A program made the translations under genes and the position numbers. The notes beneath the pieces are model-generated. The model searched no databases. It saw nothing but the letters and a program-made list of their open reading frames with translations, and was not told where the DNA came from. From contig CP114487.1 in NCBI GenBank assembly GCA_027186245.1, forward strand, positions 11,403,001-11,467,000: a stretch of 64,000 nucleotides of DNA, given 5' to 3'. Positions 1-11,390 of the stretch are shown piece by piece; within the stretch, counting starts at the first letter, position 1, and each line of letters starts with the position of its first letter. Source of the stretch: Coriaria nepalensis. Taxonomy: Eukaryota; Streptophyta; Magnoliopsida; Cucurbitales; Coriariaceae.

Positions 1-762
1 GGAACGAAAGGAAAAAATAAAAAAAAACAGAAGTAAATCGAGCTAGAACCTCTAAACCCTATCTACAATTGCGAAACCCTAGGCATTAAAACATGCACCG
101 AAATTATCATTTTCATCGAGCTAGATTGAGCATAAATCTAGCTTCATTTCTCACTGAGTCTTCCGGTCCGAGACTATAAGAAGTATATACAGCAGAAACT
201 CATGGGTTTTGATTTTTCTCAGGCAAAACTAACTGTGCTCTTAGAAGGCAAAGGAGATTTTCCGGATCAAAGCTGTCGCACAGTAATGAGATTAGAAAGA
301 CCTAGTAAAATTGAAATGAAAGTAAAGAAAGCAACAATGGCGTCTTAGGGTTTCACCTGAATACGCATAGCCACAGAACAGCGGAGACGAGATCAGAGAA
401 AGCTGTGAGAATAATAAGACCTTACGTGGTGCTGGATAGTGGATTCCATTAGATCGACAGATAGGAAGATATGAAGTTGCGACTTGTGAACAAAAAACCT
501 AGAAGTTTTATGGGCCTCAAGGTCTTGGGCCTCTGTTGATGGGCTTATAATTAATTTCTTTTTGCCTTTCTAAACCGGCCTGTTTATATTAGCGCTCACC
601 ATCCCAATTACACCATCGACATGTACTTGGTTCCTACATTGCAATTGTACAATATGAAAAGCAACATGTCGTATACATCAAGAACAACGCCGCCGAATTT
701 GTCTGTTTCGACTTTACAAGAGGCAGAACAGTGAGAAGAAGTGAAAAGAAGCAGAGCAGGCC
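1..762. promoter_or_regulatory. Left-edge non-coding region and DNMT2 upstream region
   Basis: No coding exon could be supported here. Three telo-box motifs (AAACCCTA at 54-61 and 74-81, and its complement at 346-353) and three site-II motifs (TGGGCC at 511-516 and 526-531, TGGGCT at 540-545) are present. Both motif types are typical of promoters of plant growth and housekeeping genes. The minus strand of 1-480 is T-rich, has splice-donor-like sites and looks like the leader of a gene running left out of the window, but no protein could be recognised. The 540-762 part would be the promoter and leader of the rightward DNMT2 gene. A shared divergent promoter is inferred, not shown. Confidence 0.4.
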
Positions 763-3377
763 ATGGAGGAAGATTCCGATAAGCGGAAAGAGGAGCCATG
801 GAGGGTCCTTGAGTTTTACAGCGGGATTGGTGGAATGGTACTTTCTCATCAACCAACGCCAACTTTCACTCTCTTCTCGAATTTGTTCTAACAAATTTGA
901 TAGCTTTTTCTTCTTTCTGCGCCTCCTCCCTCCTCTTCTTTAAATTGAAGATTTGCTTGTGTGTTGTTTATTCATTTAGAGGTACTCGCTAATGAAGGCG
1001 GGTGTGAATGCAGCACTGGTGGAAGCTTTCGACATTAATGACACAGCAAACGATGTATATGAACACAATTTTGGTCACCGTCCCTATCAGGTTTCTTCCT
1101 TCAACTCATCTCGTTCGTAAAATTTGAGTTTGAATCCAAGTGAAATTCTTTGGCTTCAAAGCACGATTGTGAAACTATCATTCCCTTCAAAAATTGCGAA
1201 GTCTACTTGTTTCCTTGCTCGGAAACTGAAATTAAGAAAGATTCAGAACATGAGAAAGTATTGACTCCTAAGTTTCAGTATCCAGGACTAACTTCTCTAC
1301 TCAATCAGATAACATTCAAATAAACTTTTTTTTTTCCTCCTTCGGCTTGTCATAGGGTAATATTCAGAGCTTGACTGCTGCTGATCTCGACAGCTATGAA
1401 GCACATGCTTGGCTTCTTTCACCTCCTTGCCAGCCCTATACTAGACAAGGTATGGTTGGTTATATGATCAAAATTGTTGGACACTTATCGAATTGCTGGA
1501 AACAAAGCACAAGAACTTATTTATACGCATTAGCTAACATTTTGAATCCTTGATAGATTGATAGATGAACACAGAATTTTGGGCATCTTAGTAAGCACAA
1601 GAAGCTTTATGCAGCTACACACCATAAGCTGATTATCTTCTTCTTTTTTTCCCTAGTCAGTTTTTTAAGTGTTTTTACAATTGGTATGTGAATGTGTGAT
1701 TGCGTATTTAGGTCTTCAGAAGCACTCTACCGATGCCCGGGCATTTTCCTTTCTCAGGATTCTTGAGCTGATTCCACAGACCTCCTGTCCTCCAATAATG
1801 TTATTTGTTGAAAATGTTGTTGGATTTGAGGTTCGTTTATTTAATATTCAACTCAGTATGAGCGTGACGTAGTCTATATTGTTCCTTTTTTTTCTTTTAT
1901 TAACATTCCTTTCTTCTTGCAGACATCTGATACACATGACCAAATGCTTGAGATTTTGGCTCAAACTAATTTTATTACACAGGAGTTCATTTTGAGCCCA
2001 TTACAGTTTGGCGTGCCATATTCTAGGCCACGGTACTTTTGCCTGGTAATTTGCTTCATGGTCTTTTCCACTTTTTTCTTAATCCAAACATGTGTCAGAG
2101 AATAGTGAATCCTGTGAACATAGTAAACAGCTAATTGCTTAGTTAAACTAGCTACATCAAGTTATCTAATCACTATGTTCCTTTTACTTTGTCCTTATGG
2201 ATGATGAGTGTCTGATTTTTATTTCTTTTGTAAGAATTCTAATATGTAATTCTTACTCCCCAATAATTCAATACTAACTTTTTTATGCGGTCTCTCTACT
2301 TTACAGGCAAAGCGGAAACCTATGTCCTTTCCAAGTAACACCTTCAATAATCAGCTCATACGGTCCCCAAAACCATTATTAGAGCATGGTAACAGTTTAT
2401 CGGTCAATGAACATGATACACAAGACATTTCAGATAAATTGCTGCAGTCTTGTGAGCCTGTAGAAAGGTTTCTTGAATATCCTAGTGACAGTGCAGCCGG
2501 TGCTTTAGATGAATATTTGGTTCCATTAAGCTTGGTAGAAAGATGGGGAAATGCAATGGGTATCCTTAAGTTCTTCGGCTTCATGGCATTTCAAGTGCTA
2601 TTCTATTTATCATTGCTGGATTATTCTTTCCTTAATGGAGCTTTAGATATTGTCTATCCTGATTCTCGACGGTGTTGCTGTTTTACAAAAAGCTATTATC
2701 GATATATGAAGGGTACAGGCTCACTTTTGGCAACTATTGAGGTAAAATTTTATGAAAATTCTTGGGGTATGTTTGATTCATGATAAGTGTTTTTTGTTTT
2801 TGAGATGCATTTTTCGTAATTGTTACAAAAAATGCATCTCAGGCACCTTTTTGGAATGAGAAGACGTTTGGTTCAGCATATGTTCCAAGTGCATATACAA
2901 CATTGCATCCTGCACTAATGTTCTTTTTCTGTGGGCATTACCGCATTGCATGATTGCAGCCAAAGAAGAAGGGCAAATCATCATCGCTGAAGGAGCAGCG
3001 TCTTAGATATTTTACTCCAGTAGAGGTGTGCAGGTTCTTTGTTTTCTGGTTTCGTTGTTTTCTTTGTTACTCACTTCATGCCAAATCATGGTCATTACCT
3101 AAAAGCCTTCTTTTCCCTTCAATATTTAGGTTGCCAACTTGCATTCTTTCCCGGAGGATTTCCAATTCCCACAACACATTAGCCTTAGACAACGGTATGT
3201 ACTACACAATAAATGAATGGTTTCTTTGTACTTACTAGTTAGATAGACCATCTTTTACTACCATTGTGGATTAGAAAAAAGATTTCATTTTGTTGCAGTT
3301 ATGCATTGCTAGGGAATGGTTTAAGCATAGCAGTTGTCGCTCCCTTGCTCCGATATCTCTTTGCTGAATCATCATGA
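763..3377 (+). CDS. DNMT2: DNMT2/TRDMT1 tRNA (cytosine-5) methyltransferase
   Basis: Ten coding exons splice in phase: 763-837, 980-1090, 1356-1449, 1712-1830, 1923-2045, 2307-2559, 2647-2741, 2960-3025, 3130-3194 and 3299-3377, giving 359 aa (Arabidopsis DNMT2 is slightly longer). Visible motifs are the SAM-binding FYSGIGGM near residue 19, the catalytic [11 protein letters not shown] with its cysteine, FVENVVGFE (motif VI, ENV), the Dnmt2-specific [15 protein letters not shown], and [11 protein letters not shown] (motif X) at the C-terminus. Family knowledge: Dnmt2 enzymes methylate C38 of tRNA-Asp and related tRNAs with S-adenosylmethionine, despite their DNA-methyltransferase fold. All motifs are intact, so the gene is probably functional. 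The start is the first ATG that leads into motif I. Several exon boundaries leave short readable ORFs inside introns; these were ignored. Confidence 0.95.
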
Positions 3378-3834
3378 TTCTCCTTCTTAGCTGAGAAAAG
3401 CAGATACCTTTCTAGCAAGACGCTCTTCTTCTCCATTGGCGAAACCTCATGGTTCTATGCAGGGTTGCTTGGCTCTGTTTTGTTGCTGGACAAGCACGAG
3501 GGTACCTTTGGAAGCATTTCATATACAGAAGACTTACGAATTGGTGACCGAGATTAATCCCATACTCTCTTTGGAATGTTGTGTGTTTACCTTTGAAAAC
3601 CAGTTGAAGAACGAGGTGGTGTATGCTTGTTTGTTAAGTTAATTCAAAACTACAATTCTGAATTCTATTTGAGACAACGACGTGTAGTTTGGGTCTATGT
3701 TTTAACTTCCTTCATAGCAGCCTCGCCAGCGCGACAAGAAGTCAAAAACTCTTTTTGGCTGCCTTCTTCATCACTCGGGTAGGGTTTAACGTGCTGGGGC
3801 TTGTCCCCGGTTTTCTACTCAATGAAACCAAGAA
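3378..3834. other. DNMT2 3' flank / spacer
   Basis: 457 bases between the DNMT2 stop and the first ATG of the decayed PPR gene. It should hold the DNMT2 3' UTR and the old PPR promoter. A short open frame at 3436-3642 has no recognisable similarity. Nothing else is seen. Confidence 0.5.
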
Positions 3835-6432
3835 ATGAGAACTTCAATTACTACTCCACCAATCCATCCACACATTCTCCGCTCCTTCTTAAACCCTAAA
3901 TCCCTCACTTCACAGTCGGAAATCCCCGTCTCAGATTCGAAAGATGCTCATCATTCCGATCCAAAAACTTGCTTTTCTGCTGAGAAAATATCTTCAGAAT
4001 CTAATCCCGATGATACCATAGCTGAACATGAACGTCCTGCTAATCCATTTGTCTCGGTATCCAATCGCGCATTCGTCAGCGACCTTTTTTTCTCAGAAAT
4101 CAGATTTGACGGAAAGCAGAGTTATTGAAAATCTCCTAGACCGTAAGGGCGATCCAAAATCAGCTTTGGAATACTTCAAACGAGTTGAGCAAAAGCGAGG
4201 AGTTGTCAAAAGTGTCGATGCCTTTTGCATTCTGCTTCATTCTGGAAGTTCGGGCCGCACTCCTGACCTCTACGTCGATCATTTGGTGGAGTGTGCGGAA
4301 AGGTACGGTTTTGCAGAGGACCCAAAGGTTCTTAACTTTTTGTTGGATAGTTATGTAAGAGCCGATAGGACTGATGATGCCATTGATTGTTTCAATAGAA
4401 TGATAGAGTGTGATTCATTGCCTCGGGTTAGATAGATGAAACATCTTTTAAAAACGATGGTAAGGAGAAATATGAATGCTCAAGCACGAGAACTGCATAA
4501 CAAGATGGTTCTGAGAGGAGTTGGAGGTGACTCCTTTACTTTACATATAATGATGCGCTCTTGTTTGAAAGAAGAAAAGGCTGAGGAGGCAGAAGAGTAC
4601 TTCAAAGGAGCGAAAAATAGAAAATTGAAGCTGGATCCGGCACCTTATAGCATATATATTCAAGCTGACTGTAAAAAACCGAATTCGAGATTAGCTTGTG
4701 AGATGTTAAAAGAGATGGAAGAAAAGGGGTGGATTCCTTCTGAGGTTACCTTTACTAGTGTTGTCACAGCTTGTGTGAAGCAGAGGAATTTGGTAGAAGC
4801 ACTTAGGATAAAGGATAAAATGGTTCTTCTGGTTACTCGATGAATTTGGTTGTTGCAACAAGTTTGATGAAGGGGTTTCATGAGAAAGGAGATTTAAGTA
4901 GCGCTATGGATCTGTTTTATAAGATTAAAGAGTGTGGGCTTAATCCAAACAAGATTACATACTCAGTTTTGATCGATGGGTGTTGCAAAAATGACGACTT
5001 GGAAAAAGCTATGGAGCTTTACTCCCTAATGAAATTGAGGGTATAAAGGTCAGTGTCTTTTCTTTGAATTCAATTATACGGGGATTGTTAAAATCAGGGA
5101 ATTGGAGAGAGGCATCAAAGTTGTTTGATGAGACAGTTGATAGTGGTGTTGCTAACATTTTCACGTATAATAATATCCTCACCTGGCTCTGTGAACAGGG
5201 TAAGGTGAATGAAGCTTCCATTTTTTGGGATAAGATGATGATGAGTAGAGGTGTGGTTCCAAATGTAGTTTCTTATAACAACATGATACTTGGTCATTGC
5301 AGAAAAGGGAATATGGATATAGCATTTGATTTATTTTCAGAGATGGGTAACCCCAAAATGTGATTACCTTTTAGATTTTGATTGATGGATATTTCAAGAG
5401 AGGTGATACTGACCGTGCCTTTGATGTGTTTGACCAAATGATGGGTTATAAAATTACCCTAATCACAATTAACACTGTTATCAATGGCCTGTGCAAAGCT
5501 GGTCAGACAGCTGAGGGAAAGCATATGCTGGAGAATTTTTCCAAAAGTGGTTTTATTCCCATGCCTAGAACTTACAATGCCATTATAGATGGATTTATGA
5601 AAGAGGGGTCCATTAATTCTGCTTTGGCTATTTATAGAGAAATGTGTGAGATTGGTTTTTCTCCTAGTGTTGTCACCTACACCACTTTGATCAATGGGTT
5701 TTGTAAAAATCAGAACATTGATCTTGCTTTCAAAATGCTGAATGAAATGAAACATAAGGATCTTGAATTGGATGTTACTGCATATGTCTTATTGACGCCT
5801 TTTGCGAGAGGCGGGACATGAGGAGTGCTAGTCAGTTTTTCTCTGAACTTTTTGTAGTCGGTTTATCTCCAAATACCATCATTTATAATTCCGTCATTGG
5901 TGGCTTCAAGAATATGAATAACATAGAAGCAGCCCTTGATATGCATAAGACAATGATAAGAGATTGTGGAGCTTGTGATTTGCGAACCTATACTACATTA
6001 ATTGACGGATGTCTCAAAGAGGGTAAATTACAACTTGCATCTGATCTATACTCAGAGATGCTCTCTAAGAGAATTGTTCCTGATGACATCGCATACACTG
6101 CTTTGATCCATGGCCTTTGCAACAAAGGACAACTAGAGAATGCGCAGAAGATTCTAGTTGAGATGAATCTAAGGGGCACAAATCCTAATGTTATTATATA
6201 TAACACCGTGATTGCCAGACACTTCAAGGCTGGGAATTTAGAAGAGGCATTTAGATTGCATGATGAGATACTCGATAGAGGTCTTGAACCTGATAACACT
6301 ACTTACGACATTCTTGTGTGCAGAAAAAAAGTTTCGGGGAAAAACACTCCTTCCACAGGCTTGAGCCTGCCTAGCAGCCAGCCTTTAATATCATGCTCAG
6401 CGTTCAGGGAAGGAAATAGACGGTCAACTTAG
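3835..6432 (+). pseudogene. Decayed P-class pentatricopeptide repeat (PPR) gene
   Basis: The translated region is one long PPR array (typical 35-residue units such as TYNAIIDGFMKEGS and TYTTLINGFCKN), but it only reads through by changing frame repeatedly. Breaks seen: a frame change at the T7 run 4085-4091; an in-frame TAG at 4433-4435; frame changes near 4822, near 5040 (GGG) and near 5355, the last with part of a repeat missing; a TAG at 5372-5374; and a frame change near 5780. The first piece (3835 to about 4085) is Ser/Thr/Pro-rich, as expected for an organelle-targeting leader. The last piece runs to 6432 but stops looking like PPR after about 6320. Family role: P-class PPR proteins bind organelle RNA. 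At least five frameshifts and two stops mean it is very unlikely to encode a full protein. Clustered sequencing error is the alternative, but neighbouring genes are clean. Confidence 0.9.
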
Positions 6433-7505
6433 AATGTTCCAACACTGTTTCCATTCGTGTAACAAGGTATGGTCCTTCACCAATAACATTCAGATCATAC
6501 TTCATCACTGTATGGAGTAACCCACAACAGTAATCAGATCATCTGCATTCTACAACGGTATGCTCAAACTTGCTTGTCTGTCTTCTCTCGAAAAAAAAAA
6601 AAAGGAAAAAAAGAAAAAGAAAAAAATCGGGCTGACGTTGTATACTATATGAACAGATATAGTTATCAAGTTTTTCATGTTCTCTTTCAGGATACTGCAG
6701 TTTTTATGCTACCTGAAGATAGAGAAATAGCAAAGCATTGCTCCATTTTATCTACTACCCTGGATGTGGGCTCTACAGCTTGAAAATCCTTCACAATCAA
6801 CTCTCTCTCTCTCGCTCTTCATTGCTCCATTTTATATAAAATTAGTGTATAAATGAGGACACCTAATTTGTTTGTAAAACCAAGATAAAAGAAGTGATTT
6901 CAATGTAACAAATCATCTCAAGGCCAGAGGGGTCTCTATTGTCATCATGAATTGGCAGTTTTGTAGTGTTTTCTATCACTCATTTTCACTGGCCTTTGTT
7001 TCCAAGACATGTCTTTTTATTGTTTCAATTTGATTGGATGTTTCTTCAGGATTTAGGACAGTTCTTCTGATAAACTATATTAATTTAATGGTTAGTAACC
7101 CAAATCCTGTTAAATGGGTATGGATTTATTAAATTTATTTTAAAAGGCTAAAAGTATAAATAAGTATAACTTGTGTACCAAAAAGAAAATAGTTGTATAT
7201 TTTAATTAATTATGATTTTAAGGAAAATGATCTGGCAGAAATCTATTGGACATAAAATTAATTAATTAGGTTTTGATATTCGATTAGGAAAGAGCGCATT
7301 ACGCATTCTTCTTTTCTAGTTAGGATTTATCTTAAAGCCCACGCCAGAAAAGTATAATATTCCTCCCCCAAACCCAAACCCAAACCCTAGAGTCTTAATC
7401 TTCTTCAACAAAAATCAATTCGTTTCAGAAGAAGGGAAGATAATTCATCGATCAATCATTTAAGTCGATTCCCCTAAGTGTGTGAATTCTTTCACGATTA
7501 GCAAG
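6433..7505. promoter_or_regulatory. Spacer, promoter and leader exon of the Agenet/ENT gene
   Basis: No gene is recognised in 6433-7340. It holds an A-rich tract (about 6590-6625) and AT-rich sequence. The C-rich stretch at 7365-7390 contains a telo-box (AAACCCTA) followed by a purine-rich leader, consistent with the core promoter and first non-coding exon of the gene that begins translation at 8188. A donor (AAG|GTAAGC) at 7505/7506 ends this leader exon. Confidence 0.55.
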
Positions 7506-8164
7506 GTAAGCCAATGGAACAAATTCCCCCAAATTGATTTAAAGGGTTACCATCACACTGAAAATTAATGTCTATTCTTTCGCTTTTTGCTGATTATTTT
7601 CTTCGAATTTTTCAATTCACAGTGTTCTATTGTAGTATTTACGTTTTCTGTGTTCTAATGGTGTTTGAGTTCAATTCCTTTATCAGCTATTTTGTTACTT
7701 TAAACCTAATTGATTTGCTCTTTTGATCGTTTCCGTTCGGATTTCTAACGCTGAATAGGTTGGTATTTACATATTCCGATCTATATCAAGTTTTAACTCG
7801 TTGAAGATCTCTATTAGCGTTTTTGATCTTTGTTCGATGTTCATATCTAAATCCTGTTTTTGTAGCTGTTGAAGTTGTGCAAAATTTTTCTTTTTATCAT
7901 CATCAATCTCAAAGGATCGTTATTAACAAATCACTGACTTCTGATCTCTATCTCTTTAATGATTCGTTTTATTCTGTGTAATGTTTAGTTCATGCTTCCA
8001 TGCAGTTCTTTTCCGTTTGAAAATGTTTGAGTGAAATAATAAACTTTTCTTGCTGTTTGGACTTGATTGAAACTCTGATCGGCCTCTGTTGTCCAAAAAC
8101 TAGAATTCTTCTCTTATCTAGTTTATATTTTTAACGTAATAATTTTTCCTCCTTTTATATTTAG
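7506..8164 (+). other. Probable 5' UTR intron of the Agenet/ENT gene
   Basis: T-rich sequence is bounded by a good donor (AAG|GTAAG) and acceptor (ATATTTAG|G), ending 23 bases before the ATG at 8188. It has no coding potential. Leader introns of this kind are common in constitutively expressed plant genes. The boundaries are inferred by eye. Confidence 0.6.
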
Positions 8165-8187
8165 GTTTTGGCTTTGCATCGGTCATT

Positions 8188-9790
8188 ATGAGGTTCAAGA
8201 AAGGAAGCAAAGTGGAGGTACTAAGCAAAAAGGAAGGATCTTCAGATGCATGGCGCTGTGCCGAGATTATCTCATGCAATGGATGCGATTACAGTGTTAG
8301 GTATTCTTCCAGCATGGATGGTGAGGCAGTCGTAGAGAGAGTTTCGAGGAAGGCCATTAGGCCTTTCCCTCCAACAGAAAGTGTGGACAATTGGACTGCT
8401 GGAGATCTTGTGGAGGTATTCCATACTGGTTCTTGGAAGATGGTTGTTATTTCAAAGGCTATAGATGAGGACTTTTATCTGGTTAGGCTACTTGGGTCTT
8501 GCCATGAGTTTAAAGCTTGCAAATCTGACATCAGGGTCCGTAAATCTTGGCAGGATGGCAGATGGATCAGGATTGGAAAGGTAATTTCTGTCTTTCATTT
8601 GATTTGCTTTGTCTTTTGTGTTTCAAATTTAGCGGTGTTTATGTTTATCTTCAGTAGATGTCTAGCACAAATTTTCCAGTTGTCTTTGAGGTTTCTGTAT
8701 CTTAATTCATTTTTTAAGATTATTTTACTTGGAAACTTTGATTTTGGATTTAAAATTCATCTTACTTGGAATTCTATGGGTTGGTATCAAGCATCTGACC
8801 GTGAGGCTTTTCACTCAGATGCACTGGTTACATTCATAGCTTCTGAAGATAGCAATTCGAAGTTGCATGAACGTTCATGATGCAATGAACTTTCAGTTAG
8901 CTGTGCACTGAATTCACAGGAATCCAATGCTGAGTTTACTAAAAGTACTACTTCTCTTGAGGCACACACGCTTGCCACTGATTATTATTCATCCCTACCC
9001 TTAGCTTTGCATTAACTCGTTTTTCTGCTCCTTGTCTCAGGGCTCGAAGGTTCACTCTGTTGGTACCAGAACAAATCTTCATGAAGGAGTAGGTGTAACT
9101 GTTAAGGACAACACTGGTATGGAGGAGTCTAATAATATTATGTCTAGAGCATCAAAGAGACTGCAGTACCTCTCTCGCATTGAAACATTTAGCAGAAAAA
9201 AGAGAGCAGTTGAGAAAGAGGGTGAACATCACCAATTGGGCTCAGGGTCTGTCCTCCCCTTGTTCAAAAAGGTAGATGCTGCTATTGATTTCTCAAGAGA
9301 AAATCTGGGTGAAAAATACTTGCATACTTCCTCTAACAATGAAACTACTGCATATATAGAAATGGAGGGGGGAGTTCCACTTGGCGATAGTGCATATTTT
9401 TCTGAAAAAGACAGAGCGCCTAATGACTATGATAGTGATGTATGCTCAGTTGGTAGTTGTAGTGTTAGTAGCAACAGTCCAGATTCAAAATTGTTTCCTC
9501 ATAATTGCTCATCAGGTCCTAGTCATGATGGAGATACCTCTTGTAGCGACGCCGAGTCATCCAATTGCTGTAGGGATGAGGAAGAGAAGTTTACTATTCC
9601 TTCAGAGGAGGATGAAAGGGTGAGAATACATAGGTTAGAGGTGCATGCTTATCACAGCACTTTATTGGCAATGTTTAGTTCTGGTCCCTTAAGTTGGGAA
9701 CAAGAAGCACTACTAACAAATCTTCGTATTTCACTCCATATATCAGATGACGAACATTTGATAGAGATAAGGAACTTAATTTCTTCTTGA
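8188..9790 (+). CDS. Agenet (plant Tudor-like) plus ENT-type domain protein
   Basis: Two coding exons, 8188-8580 and 9041-9790, join in phase to give 380 aa. Residues 1 to about 135 are a tandem Agenet unit: it opens RFKKGSKVEVLSKKEG and has WRCAEIISCNG, then a second unit with AGDLVEVFHTGSWKMVVI. The middle is low-complexity and Ser/Asp-rich, with a basic KKRA stretch that could serve nuclear import. The last 50 or so residues (AYHSTLLAMFSSGPLSWEQEALLTNLR) match the ENT (EMSY N-terminal) helical domain. Family knowledge: such proteins are nuclear readers of histone or DNA context. The gene looks intact. It is convergent with Ran, a pairing I also remember from Arabidopsis (At5g20030 beside RAN1/RAN2). 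The intron carries a readable frame up to 8880, rejected because the Agenet exon ends at a clean donor. Confidence 0.85.
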
Positions 9791-11390
9791 ACAAGACTTC
9801 ATTGTAGTTATTTTTTGTCAATTGTACTGCTTTTCTCATTTGTAGGATATATTCTATACAGGGCCGTAGATTTCCTTGTGTCACTGTAAGAATCAGCTGG
9901 AACAGCTGCCATATATGGTGTCTATCATGATTGTTCGACTGCAGTGATGAAAATAGGGAACATTGTAAATCGGGAATTTGTAATAGAACTCTAATGAAGA
10001 AATGAATAATTCCAGACTCATAATGGTGCTATTCTCTTTCCTTTCTCTCATCCTCTACTCCTTTATTTGCTAGATCGTGCATGAGATACAAGTTAGCATT
10101 TTATTTCCTATATATGGTATGATGTAGTAATGCTAGATGTATTAAAAATCTTCCCTGATGTAATTACTGTTCCTTTTTATTTAAAGATTTTTTTGTTATA
10201 TGCTATTAACAATTCTGTCAGGAATGTTGTCGCTCTATATTGGTTTTGCTCTTATGGATCTTTTAAGGCCAATTGATCTGTTGTGTCATAGCTATGAAAA
10301 AGCTATACAATTATCTTTACTTTCTCATTTCAAGATTACTATTCATGAATCAATTACCTGCATTTTCCAGGGCCAAAGTTGGAGCCTTGTTTCCACAGGT
10401 CTAAGATGAGAATTGGGTTGACAAGTTTTATGGGGAGATATCAGGACTCCAATATGTGCATGAGGCACTACATGCCCAGCAAATGGTACCACTATTTTCT
10501 GTGGTTCAATTACATAGTTGATTATGTTGTGCTGGTTACCATGTGCGTCATTTCTAGTTGATCATGATTACCATGTGGTTCAATTACATAGATGTGTTGC
10601 TTAAGAAAGGAAATATTTTGCATTCAGTTGTCGTTTTAGTGGGTTTAGTTTGCATACTTGATGTAATTTTGAAATCGGGTTTTCTAGCAGGATATGTTGA
10701 ACATAGAACTCCAGTTATCACTGTTTTTTTCTTTGATTTCAGGACTGCCTTACATTCCTTGTAAGGACTTGGCGTATGCCATATGGTGAAAAGGCCTTTG
10801 GGATTAGATGTTCCTTTTTCACCTGTATTTGGCCCATGAAGCAGTATCACTGTTAAGGCCTCTGTCAGTTGAATAAATACTTCTAAGTTGTAGAGAAACT
10901 TCATGTAGAATCATACTTTATTTTTTTCTCTGGTGTGATTTCTTTGTAATTTTATTACTCGAGAGTATATACATATTTTTATTACTATTTTGGCAGTGCT
11001 AACATGCTTATATATATAGGTAGAATTCGAGATTGAAATATTGAAAACCTTTTTGTTCTGAACAGACTTTTGGGTCTCTCAAGGTCTATGCGACAGATGT
11101 TCGTTCTTCTTTGTCATGTTTAGCTGTGTTTTTCTTTTGTTATGATTTATTAAGTAAAGAATTTTTCTAAAAAGTATATGTTTGCAGTTTGTTATAGTAG
11201 CATTTGGAGATGAATAGATTATTATTAAGCAAATCTTGGATATAAGATTGGTAACCTAAATGGATTCAAGGGTACATATTTCAAAGCCAATGAACTTAAA
11301 TTTTTCATAATGAAAACATAGTAGGTTGCATCTGCCTTAAAACACGTGACAACTAAAGTTAAGGAAAACCGCGGACCACTGCAAGACCTT
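9791..11390. other. Convergent spacer between the Agenet/ENT and Ran genes
   Basis: 1.6 kb of AT-rich sequence between two gene 3' ends. It should contain both 3' UTRs. A short direct repeat (GTGGTTCAATTACATAG) occurs near 10500 and again near 10575. Open frames at 10200-10764 are short and unrecognised. I see no RNA gene or transposon. Confidence 0.5.

Noticed and set aside
8581..8880. Read-through of the Agenet exon into the following sequence
   Set aside because: A clean GTAATT donor ends the exon and the downstream exon at 9041 joins in phase; the read-through part is T-rich and unlike any domain.
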